Shown here one piece after another: positions 1-7,390 of a DNA stretch of 37,577 nt. A program made the translations under genes and the position numbers. The DNA is from Spartobacteria bacterium (GTDB lineage Bacteria; Verrucomicrobiota; Verrucomicrobiia; Chthoniobacterales; UBA10450). The stretch is taken from positions 1-37,577 of the forward strand of contig PLCM01000028.1 of assembly GCA_003134765.1 (NCBI GenBank), given 5' to 3'. Position 1 is the stretch's first letter; each line of letters opens with the position of its first letter. Under the pieces are notes generated by a model, which was given only the letters and a program-made list of their open reading frames with translations, had not been told where the DNA came from and made no database searches.

Positions 1-212
1 GCTTGTGCCTTGGCGGCATCAGCGGCTGCCTGGGTTTTTGCATCGGCGGCTGCTTGTGACTTAGCGGCGTCTGCTTTGGCTTTTACATCGACGGCTGCTT
101 GTGCCTTGGCGGCATCAGCGGCTGCCTGGGTTTTTGCATCGGCGGCTGCTTGTGACTTAGCGGCGTCTGCTTTGGCTTTTGCATCGACGGCTGCTTGTGC
201 CTTGGCGGCATC
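1..212. repeat. 96-bp tandem repeat inside the lipoprotein gene
   Basis: A unit beginning gcttgtgccttggcggcatc starts at 1, 97 and 193, giving an exact 96-bp period. The first two units differ at one position I could see (ttttacatcg against ttttgcatcg) and the third is partial. The period equals 32 codons, so copy number can change without breaking the frame. Shorter related blocks continue to about 950. Confidence 0.85.
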
Positions 213-1061
213 AGCTTTTAATTTAGCAACGTCTGCTCTTAATTTAGCGTCGGCGTCTGCTTGTGCTTTTGCATCAGCATCAGCTTTTAATTTAGCAACG
301 TCTGCTCTTAATTTAGCGTCGGCGTCTGCTTTGGCTCTCGCATCGGCGGCTGCTCGTGCTTGTGCAGCGGCGGCTGCTCTGGCTCTCGCAACGTCAGCAT
401 AAGCTTTGAACCTAGCAACGTCTGCCCTTAATCTAACATTATCCCTAAAAGCCGCCTGGGCGGCTGCTTCTGCATTGTCAGCGTCTGCTTGTGCTCTGTC
501 GGCGGCTGCTCTTGATTTAGCATTAGCATGGGCATCCTTTTGCCTTTCCCGAGCGGCTGCTTTTGCAGCGGCGGCTGCTTTTACTTTAGCATCGGCGTCT
601 GCTTGTGCTTTATCGGCGTCTGCTTGTGCTTTAGCATAATCTGCTTGTGCTTTAGCATCGGCGTCTGCTTGTGCTTTAGAATCGGTGTCTGCTTGTGCTT
701 TTGCATCAGCATCAGCTTTTAATTTAGCATCGGCGTCTGCTTGTGCTTTAGAATCGGTGTCTGCTTGTGCTTTTGCATCAGCATCAGCTTTTAATTTAGC
801 ATCGGTGTCTGCTTGTGCTTTTGCATCAGCATCAGTTTTTAATTTAGCAGCGGTGTCTGCTTGTGCTTTAGCGGCATCTGCTTGTGCTTTTGCATCGGCA
901 TCTGCTTTGGCCTTCGCATCAGCATCAGCTTTTAATTTGGCAACCTCTGCTCTTAATTCAGCATTGGCATCTGCTGGCGCGTTACTTGTTGGTTCTGGTC
1001 GCTGGGGGCACCCGATGACCGTCATGACGAGAACTGCCAGCGCAATCCAACGAAGATTCAT
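1..1061 (-). CDS. Ala/Lys/Asp-rich coiled-coil lipoprotein (3' end beyond window)
   Basis: The minus strand is open from an ATG at 1061 to the window edge (353 codons visible). The product starts MNLRWIALAVLVMTVIGC, a lipoprotein signal with lipobox V-I-G-C at residues 15-18, so I expect signal peptidase II cleavage and lipid anchoring. After a short Pro/Asn spacer the rest is almost entirely Ala, Lys, Asp, Gln, Arg and Leu in helix-forming blocks such as KLKADADAKAQADTD, resembling the long TolA central helix or Lpp-type periplasmic rods. The frame holds arithmetically across all the DNA repeats (codon starts at 1061 and 206 are in phase). No strong Shine-Dalgarno is visible. The apparent Ala/Ser-rich reading on the plus strand is the antisense of these codons. 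Its function is unknown; a periplasm-spanning or envelope-tethering rod is an inference. Confidence 0.8.
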   Translation of the reverse strand, partial: MNLRWIALAVLVMTVIGCPQRPEPTSNAPADANAELRAEVAKLKADADAKAKADADAKAQADAAKAQADTAAKLKTDADAKAQADTDAKLKADADAKAQADTDSKAQADADAKLKADADAKAQADTDSKAQADADAKAQADYAKAQADADKAQADADAKVKAAAAAKAAARERQKDAHANAKSRAAADRAQADADNAEAAAQAAFRDNVRLRADVARFKAYADVARARAAAAAQARAAADARAKADADAKLRADVAKLKADADAKAQADADAKLRADVAKLKADAAKAQAAVDAKAKADAAKSQAAADAKTQAAADAAKAQAAVDVKAKADAAKSQAAADAKTQAAADAAKAQ

Positions 1062-1483
1062 GGCCCATAGAGCGGTCTTTCGTAACCGGCGTCCCGTCGC
1101 GAGGCACACTGTGAATGTTCGGACTAGTACTGAAGTGATATGCATGACCGCAGCCCGCCGGACGATGTTATTTTGTTTTAACTGATACATATGGACTCTT
1201 CTTCACCCGGTGGTTTATCCACGATTGCAGGTCTGAAAGAAGGGCAGGAGCCACCAGGATAAGCGTCCAGCGCCGGGTCCAGATCTTGTTACCGGTGAGA
1301 GAGATTACGAAGCTGCCGGGCAAAACGCCGGCTAACCGTTGCAAAACCTGATAGTCCGCAGACACCCGTGCCGGCTAGAATATGCGTTGAAGACCACGCG
1401 ACAAGACAAATCGATGTCAATAGACCGGACCGAATTGACTCAAATGAAAAGACACCAAGGGAGAGTCTGGAAGGAGAGGCGTA
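1062..1483. other. intergenic region, no supported gene
   Basis: This 422-bp gap separates two divergent genes. I found no convincing coding frame, RNA or repeat in it. Promoters for both flanking genes should lie here. The end of the gap holds aaggagaggc (1471-1480), a good ribosome-binding site for the primase gene. Confidence 0.5.
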
Positions 1484-2395
1484 GTGGCAACCAAGAACTC
1501 GCAACCGAGTAGCAAAGTGGCGACCGCCAAACCAGAGACCGTCGCAGAGCAGCGCTGTCTTGCAGAGGGACGCCGGATCATTCGTGCGACTACCCGACTC
1601 TTCGGCCAACCGGTGGTCCTCGTGCCGATGTATAGACGCGCGAAGAACCCGCGGTTCCGAAAATTTCAGACCTTTACGCTCGACCTGATGCAGGACGAGC
1701 GGTTCGTAGCCTGTATTGGTAGGCCGAACTGCAACGTCGCGGTGCTACTGGGAAGCGCGAGCGGCGGACTCTGCACCTTCGACTTCGACGACGATCGGAA
1801 CGCAAAACAGTTTCTGGCGACGAGCCCTCTGTTCGCTCAAACGCTCATGACGACCGGGCAGAGAGGAAGGAACCTCTGGTTCTTCGTCGAGGGCGACTTT
1901 CCAGACAGCTTCGACGTACGGAACGACGGAGAAGGTAACACCGTCGAGTTCAGGGCGAACGGCCGGCTGACCATTATCCACGGGACGCACCCGTGCGGTT
2001 ACTCGTACCGTTTACTGCAGAAGGTACCGCCAATCAGAATCAAGTGGCCCGATATCAGATGGCCGTCCGAATGGAAAGATCAATTGCCGAGTCAGCACGG
2101 CACCGACGATGCCGTGCGTGCGACGAAATGCGAACCCACGCGGCCGTCTGCCACACGTCCAGGGCAGGCGCCTGCACTAGACCCTGCCAAGCTGACGATG
2201 ATCTCACCTCGGCCGGATGGGTCTTACAATGCACGGTGTCCCGCTTGCGCGGAATTGGGTCGCGACGCAACGGGAAAACACCTCATCGTGTTTCCCAACG
2301 GCGCTTTTTCATGCATCATTTTCCGTGGGCATTCCGGACTCGATATCACACATCGAAAGAGGATTGTGCAGCTGGCAGCCGGTACGCGGGAATGA
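1484..2395 (+). CDS. Bifunctional DNA primase/polymerase (AEP, prim-pol) with C-terminal zinc motif
   Basis: The 303-residue product fits the prim-pol N-terminal domain family of the archaeo-eukaryotic primase superfamily, which makes primers and extends DNA in plasmids, phages and satellites. Visible motifs are LCTFDFDDD (97-104; metal-binding acidic residues of motif I), TTGQRGRNLWF (123-133), VEFRANGR (154-161) and IIHGTHP (164-170; the conserved His region). A second part has CPAC at 252-255, His266 and Cys277, a plausible zinc ribbon like those of replicative primases. The start is GTG at 1484, chosen for the AGGAGAGG ribosome-binding site just upstream. Such proteins are usually fused to or followed by a helicase; none follows here, so this is probably the remnant of a mobile replicon. 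Family call is strong; activity and host element are inference. Confidence 0.82.
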   Translation: MATKNSQPSSKVATAKPETVAEQRCLAEGRRIIRATTRLFGQPVVLVPMYRRAKNPRFRKFQTFTLDLMQDERFVACIGRPNCNVAVLLGSASGGLCTFDFDDDRNAKQFLATSPLFAQTLMTTGQRGRNLWFFVEGDFPDSFDVRNDGEGNTVEFRANGRLTIIHGTHPCGYSYRLLQKVPPIRIKWPDIRWPSEWKDQLPSQHGTDDAVRATKCEPTRPSATRPGQAPALDPAKLTMISPRPDGSYNARCPACAELGRDATGKHLIVFPNGAFSCIIFRGHSGLDITHRKRIVQLAAGTRE

Positions 2396-2489
2396 TCATT
2401 AGATATTGGAAATCGTACGCGTGCTCGGACTGGTGCGAACACGCTCGGAACGATTTTTTGTAATCACCTGATCGGCTCGAATGCTAGCT

Positions 2490-2730
2490 CGACGCTTTAG
2501 ATTGGGCCGCCTCAAGTTCCTCTTCCACCGATCGCATTGATCAAATGGTGCTCCGGCTGCGGCCAGAAGCACGGATAGGAGTACGAGCCGCTGGAAACAA
2601 ACCCACCGAGCTAAAAAGAAGAGGAGGCGCTCCAACACCACCAATTACCCACTAACCACAGCACCTAAACCAAATGAACTAAAACCAACCCACACCTGCA
2701 TCTACGCTTGACTCCCTACATAGGGGTTAG
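2490..2730. mobile_element. Decayed insertion-sequence end (copy 1 of 240-bp repeat) next to an attC core
   Basis: This stretch is repeated at 4750-4989 with long identical blocks (for example gacgctttagattgggccgc and cacacctgcatctacgcttg) and more diverged A-rich middles. Both copies end in ccctacataggggttag, which contains the small palindrome CCCTA-CA-TAGGG and runs directly into an integron core site. Copy 2 has the start of an IS110-type transposase 140 bp before it. I therefore read both copies as ends of an IS110/IS1111-type element inserted in attC sites. No transposase remains beside copy 1. Confidence 0.55.
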
Positions 2731-2732
2731 GC
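2726..2732 (-). other. attC outer core (R'' box) after the VOC cassette gene
   Basis: GTTAGGC on the plus strand is GCCTAAC on the minus strand, the RYYYAAC consensus. It overlaps the TAA stop of the VOC gene, the usual cassette arrangement. Its complement reappears at 3225-3231, at the other end of the same cassette, as expected for one cassette. The remainder of this attC is replaced by the repeat at 2490-2730. Confidence 0.6.
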
Positions 2733-3221
2733 CTTCGCTGCGACAAGCGCCCGCCACTCGCTCAAGCGCTGGTAAAGGATCTCCGGGCGCGGCGCGGCGC
2801 TCAAGTCAGCGATCAATTCAAGCAAGTGGCCGTCAGGGTCTCGGAAAAAGACGGCGGCAGCTGGCATCCAGCCGTGCACGATAGGCTCCTTCATCGGACC
2901 TTGTATAGGAGCGCGCGGCGGATGAATAGGCTCGATCCCACGTTGGCGCAGCCAAGGAACCATCTCCTCAACATCGCTCTCAGCCACGCGGAAGGACATG
3001 TGGTACTCGGCCGCGCTGCGGTGAACGACCGCGTCAACACGGAAGAGGCCGAGCATCCAACGAGTACGCTCCTCAGTATAAAGAAGCAGAGCACTCGACC
3101 CGCCTGTCGCTCCATAGCCGAACTCGAATCCGAGTTTGTCAACGTAGAACGCGACCGCGCGGTCCAGGTCAATAACTGGAAGGTGCACCTCATAAAGACC
3201 GTGATGTAGATGTCGCGTCAT
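2727..3221 (-). CDS. VOC-family (glyoxalase/bleomycin resistance/dioxygenase) protein, cassette gene
   Basis: This 164-residue protein has the two beta-alpha-beta-beta-beta halves of the vicinal oxygen chelate fold. Likely metal ligands are His13 (YEVHLPVIDLDRAVAFY), His74 (EYHMSFRV) and Glu135 (RDPDGHLLELIADL). The last motif is the classic C-terminal VOC signature. Members act as glyoxalases, ring-cleavage dioxygenases or resistance proteins (fosfomycin, bleomycin); the substrate cannot be told from sequence. The gene fills one integron cassette: its start lies 4 bp from the GCCTAAC core at 3225 and its stop overlaps the core at 2726. Such enzymes are common cassette cargo. Upstream of the ATG there is almost no leader, so expression probably depends on the array. 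Confidence 0.85.
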   Translation of the reverse strand: MTRHLHHGLYEVHLPVIDLDRAVAFYVDKLGFEFGYGATGGSSALLLYTEERTRWMLGLFRVDAVVHRSAAEYHMSFRVAESDVEEMVPWLRQRGIEPIHPPRAPIQGPMKEPIVHGWMPAAAVFFRDPDGHLLELIADLSAAPRPEILYQRLSEWRALVAAKA

Positions 3222-3224
3222 GGG

Positions 3225-3357
3225 GCCTAACGAGACACAAGATCAGCGACCGCGAGACCCGAGAAGCGTGACTCGCAGCCGACGGGTGGATGGCAGACAC
3301 TCATGACGTAAATCGTACGCTATCTCGCGGTTCGCTCCATCGAATCATCCGATCACC
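3225..3357 (-). other. attC recombination site
   Basis: GCCTAAC at 3225-3231 is the conserved core. The inner arms pair: AGCGACCGCGAGA (3245-3257) with TCTCGCGGTTCGCT (3323-3336), with one unpaired T on the right arm. That single extrahelical base is diagnostic of attC and places the site on the minus strand. The far core near 3351 (gatcacc) is degenerate. Confidence 0.7.
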
Positions 3358-3477
3358 AAATAATGCTTGGCGCATAAGTGGAACCCCGAATCACAAACGG
3401 GCGTGGTCAAAAATTCTTATACCGTACCGAGTTTCGGCTTTCATTTCTTAAAATAATGTTTTGAATACAAGTGCGCC

Positions 3478-3987
3478 ATGACGCTTTTAAAGAAAATATT
3501 GCGATGGGTTGCTGTCTTGCCTGCTGCGCTCCTTGCTTTCATCGCGGTTATGTTTCTGATTCATGGGATGGCTCTCTTGGCACATTGGTTGGCTCTCTGG
3601 GCACTTGGCAACACCGCCGTAAACTTTCTGGAGCTTTCTGCTGAGGCCATTGAGCGGTTCGGTGACGCCTTCTTCGCTCCATTCACGCTGATGTATGTCG
3701 GCACGCACGTTGCACCGCGATTTAAATTTATCGCTGGAATCGTGCTAACGCTTCTCAATGCCTACATTTCGGCCTTGATCGTCTCATTGCTTTACCCTGC
3801 AGCACCTCATGGCCGAACGATAGAAGATAGCTGGTTCCGAATTACCTTACTCTTTGTCCTTTGGGTTGCGGCCGTGGTGTCTGCTTTAGTAGAAGCGCGG
3901 AAGGCGGACAAAGAGAAAAGAAAGATTGAGCAAATTACGTCTGACCCAATTAGTCCGCTGATCGAAGGCGAACATTTTCGCGCCTAA
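3478..3987 (+). CDS. Small multi-pass membrane protein, cassette gene in reverse orientation
   Basis: The 169-residue product starts MTLLKKILRWVAVLPAALLA and has about four hydrophobic segments (roughly 8-45, 65-80, 85-108 and 122-140), then a charged cytoplasmic-looking tail (EARKADKEKRKIEQ). I recognise no family. The stop codon TAA lies within the GCCTAAC core at 3982, so the gene sits tightly inside a cassette. Unlike the other intact cassette genes in this window it reads on the plus strand, opposite to the attC sites as I orient them. No clear ribosome-binding site is seen before the ATG. Confidence 0.7.
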   Translation: MTLLKKILRWVAVLPAALLAFIAVMFLIHGMALLAHWLALWALGNTAVNFLELSAEAIERFGDAFFAPFTLMYVGTHVAPRFKFIAGIVLTLLNAYISALIVSLLYPAAPHGRTIEDSWFRITLLFVLWVAAVVSALVEARKADKEKRKIEQITSDPISPLIEGEHFRA

Positions 3988-4080
3988 CTGGAGGCGCGCC
4001 GGCTGCGGGTCGAGGGTGGAATTTCAAGGTAAGTGAGGAATCGGGGCTGCCAGCCGTTCGCTGGATTCGCATTGTTAGAC
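3982..4080 (-). other. attC recombination site
   Basis: Outer cores are GCCTAAC (3982-3988) and GTTAGAC (4074-4080), matching RYYYAAC/GTTRRRY, 99 bp end to end. Inner arms around ccggctgcgg and ccagccgttcgctgg can fold together (CGGCTG with CAGCCG). Stop codons of genes on both sides overlap the two cores, which is what converging cassette genes would give. Confidence 0.78.
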
Positions 4081-4425
4081 TTTAGGCGCCTGCAACACGC
4101 GAACATAGAGGTCAATATTATGAAGTAATCCATGGCCTGCCACGATGATTAAGAGGACGAAAGTCGCCATGCTCGCGACGAACCCTTTCGTCGCGGGAGA
4201 ATTGTCGTTGATGAACATCACTATGAAAACAATGCCCGCCACAATAAATAAGGTGTCGACGGTAATCAGAAAAAGCGGCCAATGCCGCTTCAGCAGCGTT
4301 GTGCCGATGTCCTTTAGCCTTTTGGCGAGACGCGGACTGTGCCTGATAATTGCGGCGAGAATCACCCGAGCAACGGCGGCGCATACTGCTCCAACTGCGA
4401 GCTTGAATAGTTCGTGTCGATCCAC
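4075..4425 (-). CDS. Small membrane protein, cassette gene
   Basis: The product has 116 residues with hydrophobic segments at about 8-27, 49-72 and 82-102 separated by basic loops (RHSPRLAKRLKDIG), so it is likely an inner-membrane protein. It ends QAPKV with TAA embedded in the GTCTAAC core on the minus strand, typical for a cassette. No family was recognised. Upstream, a degenerate core (gtctagac, 4435) marks the other cassette end, giving almost no room for a promoter. Confidence 0.65.
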   Translation of the reverse strand: MDRHELFKLAVGAVCAAVARVILAAIIRHSPRLAKRLKDIGTTLLKRHWPLFLITVDTLFIVAGIVFIVMFINDNSPATKGFVASMATFVLLIIVAGHGLLHNIDLYVRVLQAPKV

Positions 4426-4609
4426 GTGTCAGAGGTCTAGACCTTATGGCTGCGGGCGCGGAGTGAGCGCGGCGTTGAAAAAAGCGGTGTGTTTGCCGTT
4501 CATATTAAACGCGGGCTACTCCGGTGAGGGAGCAGAGCCGCACGAACGGCCGGGACAAAGTGTTCCGGAAACGTTCCAATTCTAACAACTCGAACAAACA
4601 AACACACCA
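4426..4609. other. degraded attC and insertion-sequence junction
   Basis: Here gtctagac (4435-4442) resembles a mutated GTCTAAC core, followed by GC-rich sequence (ggctgcgggcgcggagtgagcgc, split across short arms) that could be one attC arm. No second core is visible before the transposase stub at 4610. I see no gene. Confidence 0.35.
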
Positions 4610-4681
4610 ATGAAAAATACACTCTATTTAGGACTCGATGTCCACAAAGAAAAGGAACCTAAACCAAAACTGACCAACTGA
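4610..4681 (+). pseudogene. IS110-family transposase, N-terminal stub
   Basis: An ATG at 4610 opens MKNTLYLGLDVHKEKEP, which matches the start of IS110-family DEDD transposases; the Asp in LGLDVHK is the first catalytic acid of the RuvC-like domain. The frame stops after 23 codons and no further transposase sequence follows, so the gene has lost nearly all its length (normally about 300-400 residues). Its position within an attC, with repeat 4750-4989 following, suggests the IS1111-attC group known to target cassette sites; that assignment is inference. Confidence 0.7.
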
Positions 4682-4749
4682 TTAGCACTTACCATTTTGG
4701 AACGTGAGGCGTGCCCGGTGTCTCACCTGCTCCGGCCAGTCGGTCCGAG

Positions 4750-4989
4750 CGACGCTTTAGATTGGGCCGCCTCAAGTTCCTCTTCCACCGATCGCATTGA
4801 TCAAATGGTGCTCCGGCCGCGGCCAGAAGCACGGACAGGAGTAAGAGCCGCTGGAAAACAAACCCAACGAGCCAAAGGAAGAGGAAGCGACCCCAAAAAT
4901 ACCGACAACCCGCTAATCCCTACCTAAAACCAATGAACTAAAATCAACCCACACCTGCATCTACGCTTGACTCCCTACATAGGGGTTAG
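4750..4989. mobile_element. Decayed insertion-sequence end (copy 2 of 240-bp repeat)
   Basis: This is the second copy of the sequence at 2490-2730. Both begin cgacgctttagattgggcc and end at an integron core, here GTTAGCC (4984-4990). The identical placement against the core in two different attC sites argues for site-specific insertion and not for simple duplication of one cassette. Confidence 0.55.
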
Positions 4990-5007
4990 CCGTTGCATAG
5001 AACAGTT

Positions 5008-5403
5008 CTAGCGTAAAAGAGCGATGAGGAAAAGGACGATGCCGCTTAGAGCCGTGTTAAAAAACAATAATGAGCGCACCAGTCCCAAGCCAGCTGAGGC
5101 CGCCAACACGTAGCCCAGTCGACCCCAGAAGTAGAGCTGTGCCCCCCACAACGTCAGCGTGCCGTCGCGACCAGCGAAATGGGCCGCCAAGACGACCGCG
5201 ACGAAGAAAGGAAAGGTTTCCATGAAGTTTGTGTAAGCTTGATCCACCCGGTTAGCCACGCCGCGCAACGGGGGCACGTGCTGCTCACGGTTGCTGGCTG
5301 TCCAGCGATAGCCGAGCTGAAAGCTGATGAGGTGGGAGTCCACGATCAGGTGCAAGAGTCCGAGAATCACCGTGGCCGCCAGAAATCGTAATTCGGTCGT
5401 CAT
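5008..5403 (-). CDS. MAPEG-family membrane protein, cassette gene
   Basis: This product of about 131 residues has four hydrophobic helices and the MAPEG signature region RGVANRVDQAYTNFMETFPF (about 53-72 from the chosen start), followed by FFVAVVLAAHFAGR. MAPEG proteins include microsomal glutathione transferases and leukotriene synthases; bacterial members are membrane proteins of mostly unknown substrate. I place the start at ATG 5403 (MTTELRFLAATVILGLLH) because an in-frame ATG at 5433 would put coding sequence across the attC core at 5424. The stop lies 18 bp from the core at 4984-4990. Forward orientation relative to the attC sites. Confidence 0.82.
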   Translation of the reverse strand: MTTELRFLAATVILGLLHLIVDSHLISFQLGYRWTASNREQHVPPLRGVANRVDQAYTNFMETFPFFVAVVLAAHFAGRDGTLTLWGAQLYFWGRLGYVLAASAGLGLVRSLLFFNTALSGIVLFLIALLR

Positions 5404-5423
5404 GATCAAGCGATCCGGGAGCT

Positions 5424-5543
5424 GCCTAACCAATAAGATCAGCGACCTCTGGCGGAGCGGCGTGTCGCTGCGGGTTGAGGGTGGAATTCATGTCAAGCTG
5501 GATAGTACGGCGGCTCGCGGTCGGTTCCATCGCTTGGTCAGAC
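5424..5543 (-). other. attC recombination site
   Basis: Cores are GCCTAAC (5424-5430) and GTCAGAC (5537-5543; one mismatch to GTTAGAC). The left arm begins aagatcagcgacc, the same arm sequence seen in the attC sites at 3225 and 6083, showing that the sites share one origin. The neighbouring gene's TGA stop overlaps the right core. Confidence 0.7.
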
Positions 5544-6074
5544 TTCATTCGACTTAATAATCTTCTGAATTTTCCGCAGGAATCGACGACCGATCTCCTG
5601 TATGCCGCGGAGTTCGTTTGTTGCTGCCTCGGAGTGGAGTGGAAATCCAGCGTCGATAACAGAGAGAAACTCGATGCCGTGTTGCAATCCGCAAAGAGTC
5701 ATTTCATCAAGAAACCAAGGTCTAGTAACAATATCGGCGCGAGTCACCGTGATGTGAGCCAAATACTTATCAATAGACTGGTGATCCTCTGGCCGTAGAA
5801 AAGGTGCCATCGAGACCCCCGGAAAGTGGTGAGCCCGGACATCGTCTGATCTGCCGCCGGGTCGGAAAAACTCGTTGAAGCAGCGGAGGCTAATCAAAGT
5901 TGAGTCTAAGGCCGCATTGTGCATCGTCGCTTGCAGAGCGATCTCTGCGTCCGTGTCTCCGAAACGGCTAGCCACGTATTCCTCGTAAACGTGAAAACAT
6001 GGAATTTGGCCAATGACCTTCACGATGACGGTGACCGCGAGCCGGAGTTGCTCTTTGGGTGGCGCGGCAGGCAT
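5538..6074 (-). CDS. Hypothetical cassette protein
   Basis: The 178-residue soluble protein starts MPAAPPKEQLRLAVTVIVKV from ATG 6074. I chose this because the longer frame from 6098 would cross the GTCTAAC core at 6083. It is mostly helical by composition, with a segment EIALQATMHNAALDSTLISL followed by RCFNEFF that is reminiscent of HEPN-like helical bundles but lacks a clear RxxxxH motif, so I assign no function. The TGA stop at 5538 sits in the attC core. Forward cassette orientation. Confidence 0.62.
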   Translation of the reverse strand: MPAAPPKEQLRLAVTVIVKVIGQIPCFHVYEEYVASRFGDTDAEIALQATMHNAALDSTLISLRCFNEFFRPGGRSDDVRAHHFPGVSMAPFLRPEDHQSIDKYLAHITVTRADIVTRPWFLDEMTLCGLQHGIEFLSVIDAGFPLHSEAATNELRGIQEIGRRFLRKIQKIIKSNEV

Positions 6075-6082
6075 GCTCCGAG

Positions 6083-6125
6083 GTCTAACGAGACACAAGA
6101 TCAGCGACGGCTGGCGAGAGCGAGC
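6083..6125 (-). other. half attC site at the array edge
   Basis: GTCTAAC (6083-6089) followed by gagacacaagatcagcgacgg reproduces one arm of the attC sites at 3225 and 5424. No partner arm or second core was found in the next 100 bp, so the array has been truncated here. Confidence 0.55.
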
Positions 6126-6223
6126 GTGCTCTGAATTTTTCCAAAACGGGAAATATCGTCATTCGAAATATTGACGGTTTTTACTTCGCATAACGCCTCC
6201 CCGAAGGCTGCAATCCCATACAC

Positions 6224-7390
6224 TCATTTCGGCTCAAGCACCGGCGGCTCCCATTTCGGTAACGAAAGCTGAGCCGGAAAATCAGGAAGAATCTGCGCCA
6301 GCGTCTCCCTCTCTTGGCCTGGCTTTTCATGCAGCGCGGCGCCATCGATGAAACTCCAATTCTTGCCGGCGTCTTCTGAGACCGCGATTAGAAAACCATT
6401 CGAGCGCAACGTCCCTTTCGGAACCTGCACTCGCACTACCTCGGGCACCACCGCAAACAGCTTATCATTGGCCGTCACGATCCCCTCGGGCTCACTGACT
6501 TCTACGCTGAGGATTGCGGCGCCATGAGCTTTCATGTCTTCGGTAATTTGTCGCGTCGTCTCAATCATCTTGTCCCGACCGCCCATCATCTCAATGATCT
6601 TCGGATAGGTAAAATCCGCCACGCGTGCGTAGTTTCCGGAAGTGAGCGCAGCAGAGCTCTCCGCAGCGAGGGCGCGGATTCGCTTTGTGCGTGAGTCAGC
6701 GGTTACTGGCGGCTTGTCGGTCGTTGTAGTTCCCGGAGAAAAATGGCGCGCTTGCTTTCGCGCTTCGTCGAGTTGATCCGGTGACATCTGCTCTTCCAAG
6801 ATGGGCATGAGTTTCTTGGATTTTTCCTCTCCTTGCGCGGATGCCAGGAGTAACCATTTGTAGGCCTCCACAACATCCTTCGTCACGCCTCCGGCCCCCA
6901 TGTAGCAACGGCCGAGATTCATTTGACCGATGGCGTAATTCTGCTCGGCGGCTTTGCGATACCACTTCGCGGCCTCCACAAGATCCTTCGCCACGCCTTC
7001 GCCCCTTTCATAGCAGACGCCCAGGTTGTTCTTAGCGGCGGCGAGATTTTGTTCGGCCGCCCTGCGATACCACTTCACAGCCTCCACCTGATCTTTCGCC
7101 ACGCCTTCGCCTGCTTCGTAGCACATGGCCAGATTATATTGAGCCTTCAGGTGATCTTGTTCAGCCGCTTTGCGATACCACTTCACAGCCTCCACCTGGT
7201 CTTTCGCCACGCCTTCGCCCCGGTCGTAACGACGCCCCAGTTGAAACTGCGCTTCTGCGTCACCTGTGTTTGCCTTGGCCTTGATTTCCTCAAACGGTCT
7301 TTGATCGGCTTCGTTGGGCTGTGCCGCCACTCGAAAAACGATGGCAGCCGAAAGCAACAGCAGTGTGAACACCAACCGATTCGTTTTCAC
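6224..7390 (-). CDS. Secreted Sel1-repeat (SLR) protein
   Basis: The 388-residue protein has a signal peptide (MKTNRLVFTLLLLSAAIVFRVAAQ) and then four Sel1-like repeats of 36 residues (about 42-185), each with the pattern A-x-x-x-L-G-x-x-Y-x-x-G-x-G-V-x-K-D followed by EAVKWYRKAAEQ. Sel1 repeats are TPR-like alpha-solenoids that bind partner proteins. A second domain (about 230-375) is an alpha/beta region beginning SSAALTSGNYARVADFTYPK and containing DAGKNWSFIDG; I do not recognise it, but its form suggests a stand-alone periplasmic domain. The DNA of the repeats is also similar. Divergent from the preceding array; no attC flanks it on the left as a complete site, so cassette status is unsupported. 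Confidence 0.85.
   Translation of the reverse strand: MKTNRLVFTLLLLSAAIVFRVAAQPNEADQRPFEEIKAKANTGDAEAQFQLGRRYDRGEGVAKDQVEAVKWYRKAAEQDHLKAQYNLAMCYEAGEGVAKDQVEAVKWYRRAAEQNLAAAKNNLGVCYERGEGVAKDLVEAAKWYRKAAEQNYAIGQMNLGRCYMGAGGVTKDVVEAYKWLLLASAQGEEKSKKLMPILEEQMSPDQLDEARKQARHFSPGTTTTDKPPVTADSRTKRIRALAAESSAALTSGNYARVADFTYPKIIEMMGGRDKMIETTRQITEDMKAHGAAILSVEVSEPEGIVTANDKLFAVVPEVVRVQVPKGTLRSNGFLIAVSEDAGKNWSFIDGAALHEKPGQERETLAQILPDFPAQLSLPKWEPPVLEPK

Noticed and set aside
1..950. CRISPR array in the regular 96-bp repeats
   Set aside because: There are no unique spacers; the repeats are contiguous, in frame and coding.
10..1185. Ala/Ser/Cys-rich open frames on the plus strand
   Set aside because: They are the antisense of the lipoprotein codons. 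The minus frame has a signal peptide, lipobox and helix-type composition; the plus frames have none.
1168..1609. Two minus-strand frames before the primase gene
   Set aside because: No recognisable motifs, and one overlaps the primase start and its ribosome-binding site.
6224..7390. Sel1 gene as an integron cassette
   Set aside because: No complete attC or core is found at either end; only a half site lies 100 bp to the left.
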